Part shown: positions 15,579 through 23,312 of the stretch, one piece after another
Numbering within the stretch: position 1 is the stretch's first letter
Layout of the letters: the number at the start of each line of letters is the position of its first letter
Assembly: GCA_023301545.1 (NCBI GenBank)
Contig: JALZUI010000144.1
Coordinates: forward strand, 1-28,143
Direction of reading: 5' to 3'
From: Akkermansiaceae bacterium
GTDB lineage: Bacteria > Verrucomicrobiota > Verrucomicrobiia > Verrucomicrobiales > Akkermansiaceae
Length of the DNA: 28,143 nt
Position numbers and translations under genes: made by a program
Notes under the pieces: generated by a model
What the model saw: only the letters and a program-made list of their open reading frames with translations
The model's database searches: none
Told to the model about the DNA's origin: nothing

Positions 15579-16427
15579 ATGCAGACCTCGACCACCAAAC
15601 ATTCCATCGCGAATTATAATGCGCGAGCCACCACCTTCACTCCCGAGGGTGAAATCCGTGCCTGTGCGGTACTCATCCACGGCCAAGGCGATTTCTGCGC
15701 ACGCTACCATTCTATCGCGCAGATCTTTTGCCAACATGGAATCCTCATCCATGGCATCGACCTCCCTGGACATGGAGAAACCTCTGGAGCTCGCGGAGAC
15801 ATCCCTTCTCTCTCGGTCGCAGCAGAGTTCATCGCCCACGCCCGCGATCATATCCAACAAGCGCACCCTGACCTCCCCCTCGGGCTTCTTGCCCACTCCA
15901 TGGGAGGGCAACTCGCCTTAAGAGAGCTCATCCGCAGCGACTTTCCTTACCGCTTCGCCTGGATCAACGGCCCGCTCCTCCACCCTGCACGCAGGAAAAC
16001 AGCACTAGGCATCACCCTTTTACAATTCCTAGAAAAACTCGCGCCCCGCCTCACGATTTCCACTAAGGTCAAACGCATCCACTGTCGTCGACCATCTTCC
16101 CGCCACCCCAAAAGCAACCCTCTCTTTCACAAGCGGATTTCCCTCCGCTGGGGGCTCGCCCTCATCCAATCTGCCAAGGACGTATTAAGGGAGGCTTCCG
16201 CAAGAGAGCTTAATCTTCCCATTCTCCTCACCCAAGGCGCAGAAGACTCTGTCACGCCTACGGCCTACGCCAAAGAATTCTTCATCTCACTTAACTGGAA
16301 AAACCTCCAGTACCAGGAAATCGCCTACGCCCTTCATGAACCTTTTCGTGACGTAACTTACCCCGCCTTCGCGGAAACCGTCAATCAATGGTGCGAGACT
16401 GAGCTCATTCCTTCTTTTGATTCGTAA
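15579..16427 (+). CDS. Alpha/beta hydrolase, monoacylglycerol lipase/lysophospholipase-like
   Basis: A 282-residue alpha/beta hydrolase. Nucleophile S107 is in LLAHSMGGQLAL (GxSxG-like AHSMG), the acid is probably D223 (LTQGAEDSVTP) and the histidine H253 (AYALHEPFRD). The N-terminal ACAVLIHGQGDFCARY and GIDLPGHGETSGARGDI are standard for the lysophospholipase (PldB)/monoglyceride lipase branch. A helical cap (about 140-195) covers the site. No signal peptide is visible, so it appears cytoplasmic; the substrate is likely a lipid ester, inferred from family. It is the first of a run of plus-strand genes ahead of nrnA. Confidence 0.85.
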   Translation: MQTSTTKHSIANYNARATTFTPEGEIRACAVLIHGQGDFCARYHSIAQIFCQHGILIHGIDLPGHGETSGARGDIPSLSVAAEFIAHARDHIQQAHPDLPLGLLAHSMGGQLALRELIRSDFPYRFAWINGPLLHPARRKTALGITLLQFLEKLAPRLTISTKVKRIHCRRPSSRHPKSNPLFHKRISLRWGLALIQSAKDVLREASARELNLPILLTQGAEDSVTPTAYAKEFFISLNWKNLQYQEIAYALHEPFRDVTYPAFAETVNQWCETELIPSFDS

Positions 16428-16501
16428 ACACCTTTCGCTCACTTGCGTTTATCCGTTTTTTAAGCTCGAAGCACCCAGTATTCTAAGCCTATCTTTTTCA
16501 T

Positions 16502-17491
16502 ATGAAACTATCCCCCAGAACCTCCGCCGAGATCAACTATACCGATGCTGGCAAACTCATTAATGAAGCCTCCTCCATCATTATTATCGCTCACTACCGC
16601 CCAGATGGCGACGCGATCGGATCATGCCTAGCTCTCGCCGCCTCACTGCAAGCACTGGGCAAAGACGTCACCTGTTATAACCGCGATGAGGTTCCTCAAT
16701 ACCTAACCTTCCTAGAGCGCGCCGAATGCCGAATCCACCCTCTGACCTCCCCCGTCAGCGCCGACCTCCTCATCGCCCTAGACTGCGCCACCATCGAACG
16801 ACTAGGAGCCGAAACGATCGCCCACATCAGCGCGGACCACGTACTCACCATCGACCATCACATCACCAATGAACAGTACGGTGACTCCCTCATTTTAACC
16901 CCCACCGCGGCCGCCACTGGTGAAATCTTATGCGAGCTCATCGAGGCCAATGATTTCCCCCTCCCTGACCAAGCGCGAGACAACCTCTACGTCGCCATCT
17001 CTACAGACACGGGTTCTCTACAATACTCCAACTCCTCCGCTAAAACCTACCAAACAATGGCGAACCTAGTAGCAAAAGGCGCCAATGTTGCGAATCTCAA
17101 TTCCCTAACCTACTTCAACCATAATGTCCGCCGCGTAGAAATTCTACGCGAATGCCTCCAGAGCTTTCATTTAGCCCACCAAGGACAAGTTTCTCATTGG
17201 CAAGTCTCGCACGCTGATCAGGAAAAAGTAGGGGTGCAAGCTGGTGATATGGAAGGACTTATGGATCTCCTCCGCGGCATCGCAGGAGTTCGCGTCTGCT
17301 TCACCTTAGAGGAAGCCCCCTCAGGCATTGTAAGGCTATCTATGAGATCCAAAGATGAAAACGTAGACGTCTCCAAAATCTGCGCCCACTTCGGCGGAGG
17401 AGGCCACCGCATGGCTGCAGGAGCCGCCATTAACGATCAACTCGAAAATTGCGCGCAACTAGTTCTTGCGGAGATCCAAAAGGCTCTATAA
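16502..17491 (+). CDS. nrnA: DHH-family oligoribonuclease/pAp phosphatase NrnA-like
   Basis: NrnA degrades short RNAs (nanoRNA) and dephosphorylates pAp in several bacteria that lack Orn. The 329-residue protein has all metal-site motifs of the family: HYRPDGDAIGS (H31, D35, D37), D94 in LIALDCATIE, IDHHITN (H119, H120) and ISTDTGSLQYS (D169), with a C-terminal DHHA1 domain ending in HFGGGGHRMAAGA. It is followed 30 bases later by truB, a gene order (nrnA-truB, often after infB-rbfA) common in many bacterial phyla; infB and rbfA are not in this window. Confidence 0.93.
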   Translation: MKLSPRTSAEINYTDAGKLINEASSIIIIAHYRPDGDAIGSCLALAASLQALGKDVTCYNRDEVPQYLTFLERAECRIHPLTSPVSADLLIALDCATIERLGAETIAHISADHVLTIDHHITNEQYGDSLILTPTAAATGEILCELIEANDFPLPDQARDNLYVAISTDTGSLQYSNSSAKTYQTMANLVAKGANVANLNSLTYFNHNVRRVEILRECLQSFHLAHQGQVSHWQVSHADQEKVGVQAGDMEGLMDLLRGIAGVRVCFTLEEAPSGIVRLSMRSKDENVDVSKICAHFGGGGHRMAAGAAINDQLENCAQLVLAEIQKAL

Positions 17492-17521
17492 GAAAACCCG
17501 CCCCAACCCTTTCACGCACAC

Positions 17522-18250
17522 ATGCAAAATCCTCCCGACCTCAACCCCAGCGGCGTCCTTCTCATTGACAAGGCGCAAGAAATGACCTCTCACGATGTTG
17601 TCGCCATTGCGCGTCGCGCGCTCAACATGAAAAAGATCGGACATTGCGGCACCCTAGACCCAATGGCAACTGGCCTGCTGATCCTCGTTATTGGTAAAGG
17701 GACTAAGCTCTCTGACCTCCTGATGGCAGAAGACAAGACCTACGAGGGAACGATGACCCTAGGAGCCACAACGAGCTCGCAAGATAAAGAAGGCGAATTT
17801 TTGGAAACTAAGGAAGTCCCCGACTTTACCGATGCCCAAATCGACGATGCCTTTAATGAATACGTAGGCGCCTTTGAGCAAATCCCCCCCATGGTCTCTG
17901 CGATCAAAAAAGATGGAGTTCCTCTCTACAAACTAGCACGACAAGGGAAAGAAGTAAAACGTGCCCCGCGCCCCGTTAAAGTCATGGATTACCAAATTTC
18001 ACGTACGGAGCTCCCTGAGGTCGATTTCGTAGTTGAATGCACCAAGGGCTTTTACGTCCGTACCTACGCCCATGACATAGGTCAAGATCTAGGCTGTGGA
18101 GCTCACCTTAGCGCTCTGCGGCGTACTAAATCAGGACGCTTCGACCTAAGCCGTGCGATCACGATCGACACACTCAAAAACGCACCTAGAGATCAGATTA
18201 TCGATTCGATGATTTCCCTCTCTGAAATTTCAATAATGCGTGGAGTGTGA
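17522..18250 (+). CDS. truB: tRNA pseudouridine(55) synthase TruB
   Basis: TruB makes pseudouridine-55 in the T-arm of tRNAs. The 242-residue protein has GVLLIDKAQEMTSHDVV, the catalytic GTLDPMATGLL (D46), and downstream ALRRTKSGRF and a VECTKGFYVRTYAHDIG segment, all TruB hallmarks. It is shorter than E. coli TruB (about 314), lacking the C-terminal PUA-like part, as in some other bacteria. It is 30 bases behind nrnA. ribF, often next in other genomes, is not the following gene here. Confidence 0.95.
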   Translation: MQNPPDLNPSGVLLIDKAQEMTSHDVVAIARRALNMKKIGHCGTLDPMATGLLILVIGKGTKLSDLLMAEDKTYEGTMTLGATTSSQDKEGEFLETKEVPDFTDAQIDDAFNEYVGAFEQIPPMVSAIKKDGVPLYKLARQGKEVKRAPRPVKVMDYQISRTELPEVDFVVECTKGFYVRTYAHDIGQDLGCGAHLSALRRTKSGRFDLSRAITIDTLKNAPRDQIIDSMISLSEISIMRGV

Positions 18251-18334
18251 AAAATTTCACTTAATACTAAGTAAAGACTCGACACCACAATCAATTAAAT
18301 CTAATTAATTAACGAAAGATTACAGATTTAATAT

Positions 18335-19057
18335 ATGAGATACGCCATTTTCGGAGATATTCATGCCAATCTTGAGGCTCTCAACACTGTTCTAGCCCAC
18401 GCGGAAGAGCAAGGTTGTGATTTCTACGCGTGTCTTGGTGACATTGTCGGCTACGGCGGCAATCCACTAGAATGCCTAGAAAAGATTCAATCCATGGACT
18501 GCCCTGTCGTCAAAGGTAACCATGACGAGGACTCTGCTCAACTTGGATCAGCGGGCAATACCAACCCAATTGCGCGTGAAGCTCAAGAATGGACATATAA
18601 TCAACTTTCCGAGGAACAACGTGAATGGCTTCTTAAGCTCCGATATGTGAAACAAATCGATAACTTCACTATTGTTCACTCCTCACTGGACCAACCGCAA
18701 CAGTGGCACTACATCACCAATAAATTTGATGCTACTGCATGTATGGCTTACCAATTCACGCAACTCTGCTTCGTTGGACACTCCCACGTTCCACAAATCT
18801 ACATCAAAGATGCTACCGTCTCATCTGTTAATGATTACCACGTACAGATCGAACCGGACAAAAAGTACCTGATTAACATCGGTTCTGTCGGCCAACCTCG
18901 CGATGGTGACTGGCGGGCAAGTTACGCGATATATGACTCTGACCAATCTATCGTTAATATCTACCGACTAGAGTATGACCTAGAGAAGACCCAGGCCAGA
19001 ATTGTAGAACAAAATCTACCTCAGTCCTTAGCCGCTCGACTAGCAGACGGCACTTAG
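18335..19057 (+). CDS. YfcE/MJ0936-type metallophosphoesterase
   Basis: A 240-residue calcineurin-like phosphoesterase. Metal-binding motifs appear in the usual order: GDIHANLEAL (D8, H10), CLGDIVGYGGNPLECL, KGNHDED (N62, H63), VHSSLDQP and VGHSHVPQIY. GHSHVP and GDIVGYG mark the YfcE/MJ0936-type branch, soluble phosphodiesterases of unclear biological role. It is preceded by an 84-base AT-rich gap and followed by a terminator, so it is probably a single transcription unit. No membrane segment is present. Confidence 0.88.
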   Translation: MRYAIFGDIHANLEALNTVLAHAEEQGCDFYACLGDIVGYGGNPLECLEKIQSMDCPVVKGNHDEDSAQLGSAGNTNPIAREAQEWTYNQLSEEQREWLLKLRYVKQIDNFTIVHSSLDQPQQWHYITNKFDATACMAYQFTQLCFVGHSHVPQIYIKDATVSSVNDYHVQIEPDKKYLINIGSVGQPRDGDWRASYAIYDSDQSIVNIYRLEYDLEKTQARIVEQNLPQSLAARLADGT

Positions 19058-19084
19058 GCTTCTCATTACCCGCAGTAACACTTA

Positions 19085-19118
19085 GAAAAAGGACTCTCCA
19101 GACAAGAGTTCTTTTTTT
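19085..19118 (+). terminator. Rho-independent terminator after the metallophosphoesterase
   Basis: Stem AGGACTCT (19090-19097) / AGAGTTCT (19104-19111) with one G-U pair, followed by seven T (19112-19118). It ends the phosphoesterase transcript ahead of the NADH dehydrogenase gene. Confidence 0.75.
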
Positions 19119-19167
19119 ATGCATAAAGCATTGTCTTTTCATCCTTACTTTCTAACTTAGATCTCTA

Positions 19168-20457
19168 ATGGCTAAAAAAGTAGTAATTATAGGTGGCGGT
19201 TTCGCAGGGCTAGCTTGTGCTCGAAGTCTAGCAAACAACAAAAATTTCGAGGTCACGCTTCTCGACAAACAGAATCACCACCTGTTCCAGCCCCTACTTT
19301 ACCAACTCGCTTCAGCAACTCTTACCGCTAGTGACATCGCTCGTTCCCTACGAGGAATCATGTCTAACGCTAAAAACATTTCCGTCTTTCTTGATCACGC
19401 TTACGACATCAAACCCGAGCAAAAAGTGGTACAAGGGAAAGAACGCCTTTACGAATACGACTACCTCCTCATTGCCTCCGGCACCCGAACCTCGTGGTTT
19501 GGCAATGCCGAGTGGGAAAAGCACACCGTGGGGTTAAAAAACCTGAAAGACGCCTATCGCATCCGCCAACGCGTGCTCAACGCCCTCGAGCAAGCAGAGA
19601 TCACAGATGACGTAGAAGAACAAAAACGCCTCATGACCGTGGTCATTGTCGGAGCTGGACCTACAGGAGTAGAGCTTGCAGGCGCCTTTGAAGACTTAGC
19701 CCAACACGCCTTGACTTCAGATTTTCGCAATATTGACCCATCTAACCTAAGAACCATCGTTGTTCAATCTGGAGACCGCATCCTCAAAGCCTTTTCGCCA
19801 GAGCAGTCCGAATCCGCGCGTGAGTATCTAGAAAGTGTCGGAGTCGAAATCATGCTCAACAACCGTGTCGTTGACGTCAGCGCTGGTAAAGTCTGTCTAC
19901 GTGAGGGTGAGCCCATCGAGGCCGAAACCATTATCTGGGCCGCAGGAGTACAAGCCAGCCGGGTAACCAAGTGCCTAGATGTAGACAAAGACCGTTCAGG
20001 ACGAATCATCGTCAATCCTGACCTTTCCATTCCTAATCACCCCAACATTTTCGTCGCTGGAGATGTCGCTCACTGCAAGGATCAAGGAGGAGTAGAGGTC
20101 CCTGGCCTAGCCCCAGCCGCAACACAAATGGGTGCTCACGTGGCCAATGTAATCATGGAAGAATCCAAGATGGAATCCAGCCCATACGCCGCACAAAAAC
20201 TCGATCTGCGCCCACAGTTTCGTTATTGGGATAAGGGCATTATGGCCATCGTAGGCCGAAATTACGCCGTAGTAGACGGTGGCAAGTTCAAGCTCAAAGG
20301 CAAAATCGGCTGGCTCGCATGGTTATTCATCCACATTCTCTTTCTCGTTGGCTTCCGTAATAAGTTGAGCGTCCTTCTCCAATGGTCCTTCGCCTATATC
20401 CAACGTAAGCCAGGCAGTCGTATATTCGGCCTTGATGAACGGAGCTGGGATAGCTAG
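19168..20457 (+). CDS. ndh: Type II NADH:quinone oxidoreductase (NDH-2)
   Basis: A 429-residue single-subunit NADH dehydrogenase that passes electrons to quinone without pumping protons. FAD binding is by VVIIGGGFAGLACARS (GGGFAG at 9-14), NADH binding by VVIVGAGPTGVELAGAFEDL (162-167), and the FAD-adjacent FVAGDVAHCKD (297-302) and quinone-site AATQMGAHVA (317-326) follow. HHLFQPLLYQLA is typical for NDH-2. The C-terminal GWLAWLFIHILFLVGFRNKLS is a hydrophobic amphipathic anchor to the inner-membrane surface. It sits alone, between two terminator-like or promoter-like gaps. Recognition is firm. Confidence 0.93.
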   Translation: MAKKVVIIGGGFAGLACARSLANNKNFEVTLLDKQNHHLFQPLLYQLASATLTASDIARSLRGIMSNAKNISVFLDHAYDIKPEQKVVQGKERLYEYDYLLIASGTRTSWFGNAEWEKHTVGLKNLKDAYRIRQRVLNALEQAEITDDVEEQKRLMTVVIVGAGPTGVELAGAFEDLAQHALTSDFRNIDPSNLRTIVVQSGDRILKAFSPEQSESAREYLESVGVEIMLNNRVVDVSAGKVCLREGEPIEAETIIWAAGVQASRVTKCLDVDKDRSGRIIVNPDLSIPNHPNIFVAGDVAHCKDQGGVEVPGLAPAATQMGAHVANVIMEESKMESSPYAAQKLDLRPQFRYWDKGIMAIVGRNYAVVDGGKFKLKGKIGWLAWLFIHILFLVGFRNKLSVLLQWSFAYIQRKPGSRIFGLDERSWDS

Positions 20458-20458
20458 C

Positions 20459-20487
20459 CTGGCAAACTTTAGATTATTTTTCATAAT
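20459..20487 (+). promoter_or_regulatory. Candidate promoter of the 98-residue protein gene
   Basis: CTGGCA (20459-20464, four of six matches to TTGACA) is followed after 17 bases by CATAAT (20482-20487, five of six). It begins right after the ndh stop and would give a leader of about 57 bases containing the hairpin at 20514-20544. Confidence 0.35.
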
Positions 20488-20513
20488 TTCTTAATCTTTC
20501 TGTGACTCACTTC

Positions 20514-20544
20514 GTCTTCTACCTGTCCATACAGGCAAGAAGAC
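20514..20544 (+). promoter_or_regulatory. 5' leader hairpin covering the likely ribosome-binding site
   Basis: GTCTTCT (20514-20520) pairs with AGAAGAC (20538-20544), and CCTGT (20522-20526) pairs with ACAGG (20531-20535) around a CCAT loop, with a small internal loop between the stems. The 3' strand contains the AAGAAG purine run 7-13 bases ahead of the ATG at 20551, which is the only ribosome-binding candidate. There is no T-tract after the stem, so it is unlike a terminator. Confidence 0.4.
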
Positions 20545-20550
20545 TAAAAT

Positions 20551-20847
20551 ATGGAAAAGATTATCGACCAAACCCCTTACAATACATCCGACCTGACTCC
20601 CCTAGCCGAGTGGTCATCACAGAACGATGCAATCACCGAGACCCTCTACTTTGCAGATAACGGAAATCACCTTCTTCATTGCATTGGTCTCGACGCTAAA
20701 ATGGCTAATGGCTACGGCACTACAAGCCTTGCCAACGAAGACTTAATTATCCTCTGCGAAGATGACATTTATGGATGGCTTCAAGTACATGCTCCTGCAG
20801 CTTTCATCGAACTTTTTGGCGAAGACGAAATCCAAGAAGTTGCTTAA
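20551..20847 (+). CDS. Small acidic protein of unknown function
   Basis: I do not recognise this 98-residue protein. It is strongly acidic with few basic residues and has no signal peptide or membrane helix. Visible stretches are LYFADNGNHLLHCIGLDAKM, YGTTSLANEDLIILCEDDIY and a C-terminal AAFIELFGEDEIQEVA. It begins MEKIIDQTPY after an AAGAAG that lies in a hairpin, and it has its own candidate promoter and a strong terminator, so it is probably a monocistronic, regulated gene. A cytoplasmic binding or regulatory protein is possible, but that is a guess. Confidence 0.75.
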   Translation: MEKIIDQTPYNTSDLTPLAEWSSQNDAITETLYFADNGNHLLHCIGLDAKMANGYGTTSLANEDLIILCEDDIYGWLQVHAPAAFIELFGEDEIQEVA

Positions 20848-20866
20848 ACCGTTCTCTAGCTGAGAA

Positions 20867-20907
20867 TATACTAAAACCCCACTGCTTGGCAGTGGGGTTT
20901 TAGTATA
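20867..20907. terminator. Bidirectional terminator: perfect 19-bp hairpin between convergent genes
   Basis: 20867-20885 and 20889-20907 are exact reverse complements around a TTG loop; the GC-rich top (CCCCACTGC/GCAGTGGGG) is flanked by AAAA and TTTT within the stem. It lies between the 98-residue gene and the Phd-like gene that ends at 20942 on the other strand, so it can stop both. Confidence 0.8.
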
Positions 20908-20941
20908 ATATAGGCGCCTTAATTTATATTGAGCCTATTAA

Positions 20942-21343
20942 TTAGCGAATGCGCTTCCCTAACCTGATCGTGTGTTCCTCTGGTTTGGGAATCACAGGCT
21001 TATCCTTTGCCTCGTGTTTACGGTCTAGAGATTCCGGTAAGTCCACTCCAATTTTAGATAAAGGCTTATAATCGCCCCCTTCTTTATATTGAGCTGGAGA
21101 TTCCACGTTATCATCTCCCTCTGCGGGGGGGGGTATTTGCTCAGAATTGTCATTGCTGAATGAAAAACCCTCTTTTCCAAGTTCCAATAACCTACTAATT
21201 TTTTCAAAATCTGCCCAATTAATTAAGGCACTTAAGGGCTTGCCGTTTTTATCTACAACAACCTGATAATCAATATCCATATCAGATCGTAATCTCAGAA
21301 GCTGGGACTTCAAGTGGATTTTAAAACTTAAATTTACTTCCAT
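20942..21343 (-). CDS. Phd/YefM-like domain protein with a long charged tail
   Basis: I place the start at the ATG 21343 (MEVNLSFKIH); a TTG three codons earlier overlaps the GGAGAGG that could act as its ribosome site. The 133-residue product has, after about 22 residues, DYQVVVDKNGKPLSALINWADFEKISRLLE, which matches the core of Phd/YefM-type antitoxins (strand, NGKP turn, strand, helix with DFEKL-like end). The remaining 75 residues are charged and proline-rich (EQIPPPAEGDDN, ESLDRKHEAKDKPVIPKPEEH) and end in RLGKRIR. No toxin gene is adjacent, so it may be a solitary DNA-binding relative rather than a toxin partner. A nine-base G run on the plus strand (21125-21133) lies in its coding part. 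Confidence 0.55.
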   Translation of the reverse strand: MEVNLSFKIHLKSQLLRLRSDMDIDYQVVVDKNGKPLSALINWADFEKISRLLELGKEGFSFSNDNSEQIPPPAEGDDNVESPAQYKEGGDYKPLSKIGVDLPESLDRKHEAKDKPVIPKPEEHTIRLGKRIR

Positions 21344-21374
21344 CCTCTCCAAATTTTAATTAATAAGAATTCAT

Positions 21375-21539
21375 ATGAAATACACCCTTACCTTCTTGGC
21401 CCTCCTCTCTGCAACCCTCTTCACCTCCTGCGCCTCCCTTGCATCTCCTATCACAGCTCCTCTCAAGGTCGCAGGTGCCGTCACCACCACTGCTATAGGA
21501 GTCACAAAAGCGCTTATCGGCAATTCTTCCAATCAATAA
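21375..21539 (+). CDS. 54-residue small lipoprotein
   Basis: The ATG at 21375 opens a 54-codon gene missed by length filters: MKYTLTFLALLSATLFTSCA is a signal peptide with a lipobox-like FTSC (Cys19) and a hydrophobic core. The mature part is only 36 residues, SLASPITAPLKVAGAVTTTA and then IGVTKALIGNSSNQ, small-residue rich, recalling entericidin-type peptides in size and composition only. It lies divergent from the Phd-like gene and is followed by a good terminator at 21563-21596, which supports a real transcript. The other strand's open frame here has a nonsense-like composition. Function unknown. Confidence 0.7.
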   Translation: MKYTLTFLALLSATLFTSCASLASPITAPLKVAGAVTTTAIGVTKALIGNSSNQ

Positions 21540-21562
21540 GGCTCCTGATTCATTTCTAATGA

Positions 21563-21596
21563 AAAACGCTCTCTGAGAGGAAAGCGTTTTCTTTTT
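21563..21596 (+). terminator. Rho-independent terminator after the small lipoprotein gene
   Basis: AAAACGCT (21563-21570) pairs with AGCGTTTT (21583-21590), with an inner CTC/GAG pairing, and is followed by CTTTTTG. It ends the transcript of the 54-residue lipoprotein and isolates the ribonuclease gene at 21635. Confidence 0.75.
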
Positions 21597-21634
21597 GTTT
21601 GTCATTTACGTGAAATCCTTTAAATTTTCACTAT

Positions 21635-23227
21635 ATGGCCTCACTAACTTTTTGTGGAGCAGCAGGAACCGTCACTGGTTCATGCTCCCGACTCGATACT
21701 AAAAACAGTTCTTTCCTCATTGATTGTGGACTTTTCCAAGGGAACAAGACCGCAGTTAAACTCAACTACGAGCCTTTCCCCTTCACTCCTGCTCAACAAG
21801 ATTTTCTAATCTTGACGCACGCTCACATCGACCACAGCGGGCTCATCCCTAAGCTAGTTAACCAAGACTTTAACGGGCCTATTTACTGTACTCGTAGTAC
21901 AGGAGAACTACTCGAATACCTCCTCCGTGACGGCGCTGCGATCCAAGAATCTAATACCGAGCGAAAGAATAAGAAAAATCGCCGACGTGGTCTCCCTGAG
22001 GTCACTCCGCTCTATACTACCGCTGATGCAGAGGCTGCCCTCGCGCTCATCGAAACTGTGGATTATGAAACTTGGTTTTCTCCCGCAGAGGGCATCGAAG
22101 TCCGTTATTGGAATGCAGGTCACATCATCGGGTCCGCTAGTGCGGAAGTCAAAATCTCAGGAGAAGAAGGAGCAGACTGTCCCCTCCGCCTCCTCTTCTC
22201 AGGCGATCTTGGGCCAGATGAAAAAGTCTTTCACCCAGAGCCTGATGCACCTGAAGGATATGATTACCTAATCTGTGAATCGACCTACGGAAACCGTGAC
22301 CGTGACGACTACACCCTAGAGGGACGTCGTAAGGCTCTCCGTAAGGAACTTATAGATGGTCTTGCCCTAGGCGGTAACGTCGTTATTCCAGCCTTCGCCG
22401 TCGAGCGTAGCCAAGAGCTTCTTCACGACATCGGAGTAATGCTCGAGCAAGGAGACCTCAAAGGCGCCACTGTTTATCTAGATTCCCCATTAGCCAAAAA
22501 GGTAACCCACGTTTTCCAGAAGCACGCCAATGAATTAGACGACATGGGCACCGCTCCTGAAAACCTCTTTAAACACGAACAATTCCGCCTCATTCAATCC
22601 GTAGATGAGAGTAAAACGCTCAACAAAGTACCCTCAGGCGCTATCATTATCTCCGCGAGTGGTATGTGTGACGCTGGTCGTATCCAACACCACCTTAAGG
22701 CTAATATGTGGAGAGATGACTGTACTATTCTCCTAGTAGGTTACCAATCTCCCGGCACCGTCGGAAGCCTCATCCAAAACGGCGCAGATGAAATCCGTAT
22801 CCACGGCCAAAACTTCAAACTCCGCGCGAATGTACGCCGTCTAGGGAACTACTCCGCGCACGCTGACCAAGGCGAACTCGTCAAATGGATTTTAGAGCGA
22901 AGCCCAGTCATTGGAGGCCTCTTCTTGAACCACGGCGAAGACCAATCACGCGAAACCCTCCGAGCCCTTCTTGACGAAAAAGGAATCCCGTCCAGTAAGA
23001 TTCATTGTCCTAAATTTGACGAAAGTTTTGAGCTCACCGCCAGCTGTGCAACCTCTACAGGGAGCTCTAAGCAAACCCGTGGCGCTAAGGCCATCCCGGC
23101 CTTCGATTACCACAACCAATATGCAGCCCTTAACATTGCTCTCAACAACAAGCTTGAGTCCAATGCCTCCGACGAGGAAAAGGCCGCGCTCCTCAAGGCG
23201 CTTCAAGAAATTATGGACAAAAACTAA
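21635..23227 (+). CDS. Beta-CASP metallo-beta-lactamase-fold ribonuclease (CPSF73/YSH1-like)
   Basis: A 530-residue RNA-processing nuclease. The zinc motif THAHIDHSGLIPKL (H62-H67) and the later NAGHIIGSA, LLFSGDLGP and YSAHADQGEL (motif C histidine) show the metallo-beta-lactamase fold with the inserted beta-CASP domain; VVIPAFAVERSQELLHD and YLDSPLAKKVTHVF, ISASGMCDAGRIQHHLK are CPSF73/YSH1-type features. Bacterial members act as endo- or exonucleases on RNA; substrates vary. It is about 60-80 residues longer than many relatives, with an added C-terminal tail (LNIALNNKLESNASDEEKAA). It is an RNase-type member, not a beta-lactamase. It precedes trpF but with a terminator-like hairpin between them. 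Confidence 0.9.
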   Translation: MASLTFCGAAGTVTGSCSRLDTKNSSFLIDCGLFQGNKTAVKLNYEPFPFTPAQQDFLILTHAHIDHSGLIPKLVNQDFNGPIYCTRSTGELLEYLLRDGAAIQESNTERKNKKNRRRGLPEVTPLYTTADAEAALALIETVDYETWFSPAEGIEVRYWNAGHIIGSASAEVKISGEEGADCPLRLLFSGDLGPDEKVFHPEPDAPEGYDYLICESTYGNRDRDDYTLEGRRKALRKELIDGLALGGNVVIPAFAVERSQELLHDIGVMLEQGDLKGATVYLDSPLAKKVTHVFQKHANELDDMGTAPENLFKHEQFRLIQSVDESKTLNKVPSGAIIISASGMCDAGRIQHHLKANMWRDDCTILLVGYQSPGTVGSLIQNGADEIRIHGQNFKLRANVRRLGNYSAHADQGELVKWILERSPVIGGLFLNHGEDQSRETLRALLDEKGIPSSKIHCPKFDESFELTASCATSTGSSKQTRGAKAIPAFDYHNQYAALNIALNNKLESNASDEEKAALLKALQEIMDKN

Positions 23228-23240
23228 GGGTTTTTCATAG

Positions 23241-23275
23241 AGAGAATAGGGGCGAGTTCCCTTTTCTCTTGTTTC
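23241..23275 (+). terminator. Possible terminator of the ribonuclease gene
   Basis: AGAGAA (23241-23246) pairs with TTCTCT (23264-23269) and GGG (23249-23251) with CCC (23259-23261); the following bases are T-rich (TGTTTC). Weaker than the hairpin at 23285-23308. Confidence 0.35.
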
Positions 23276-23284
23276 TACCCCTCC

Positions 23285-23312
23285 ATACGTCGATAACTAT
23301 CGACGTATTTTT
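23285..23312 (+). terminator. Terminator-like hairpin ending at the trpF start codon
   Basis: ATACGTCGAT (23285-23294) and ATCGACGTAT (23299-23308) are exact reverse complements around AACT and are followed by TTTT up to 23312. The trpF ATG begins at 23313. It can end the ribonuclease transcript, but its position makes it also part of any trpF leader. Confidence 0.65.

Noticed and set aside
21360..21605. Minus-strand open frame of 81 codons with many Gly, Glu, Cys and Arg
   Set aside because: Its composition is unlike its neighbours and it lies opposite the small lipoprotein gene and its terminator, which explain the sequence better.
21635..23227. Beta-lactamase or antibiotic resistance gene
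   Set aside because: The beta-CASP motifs and the C-terminal histidine motif show an RNA nuclease.
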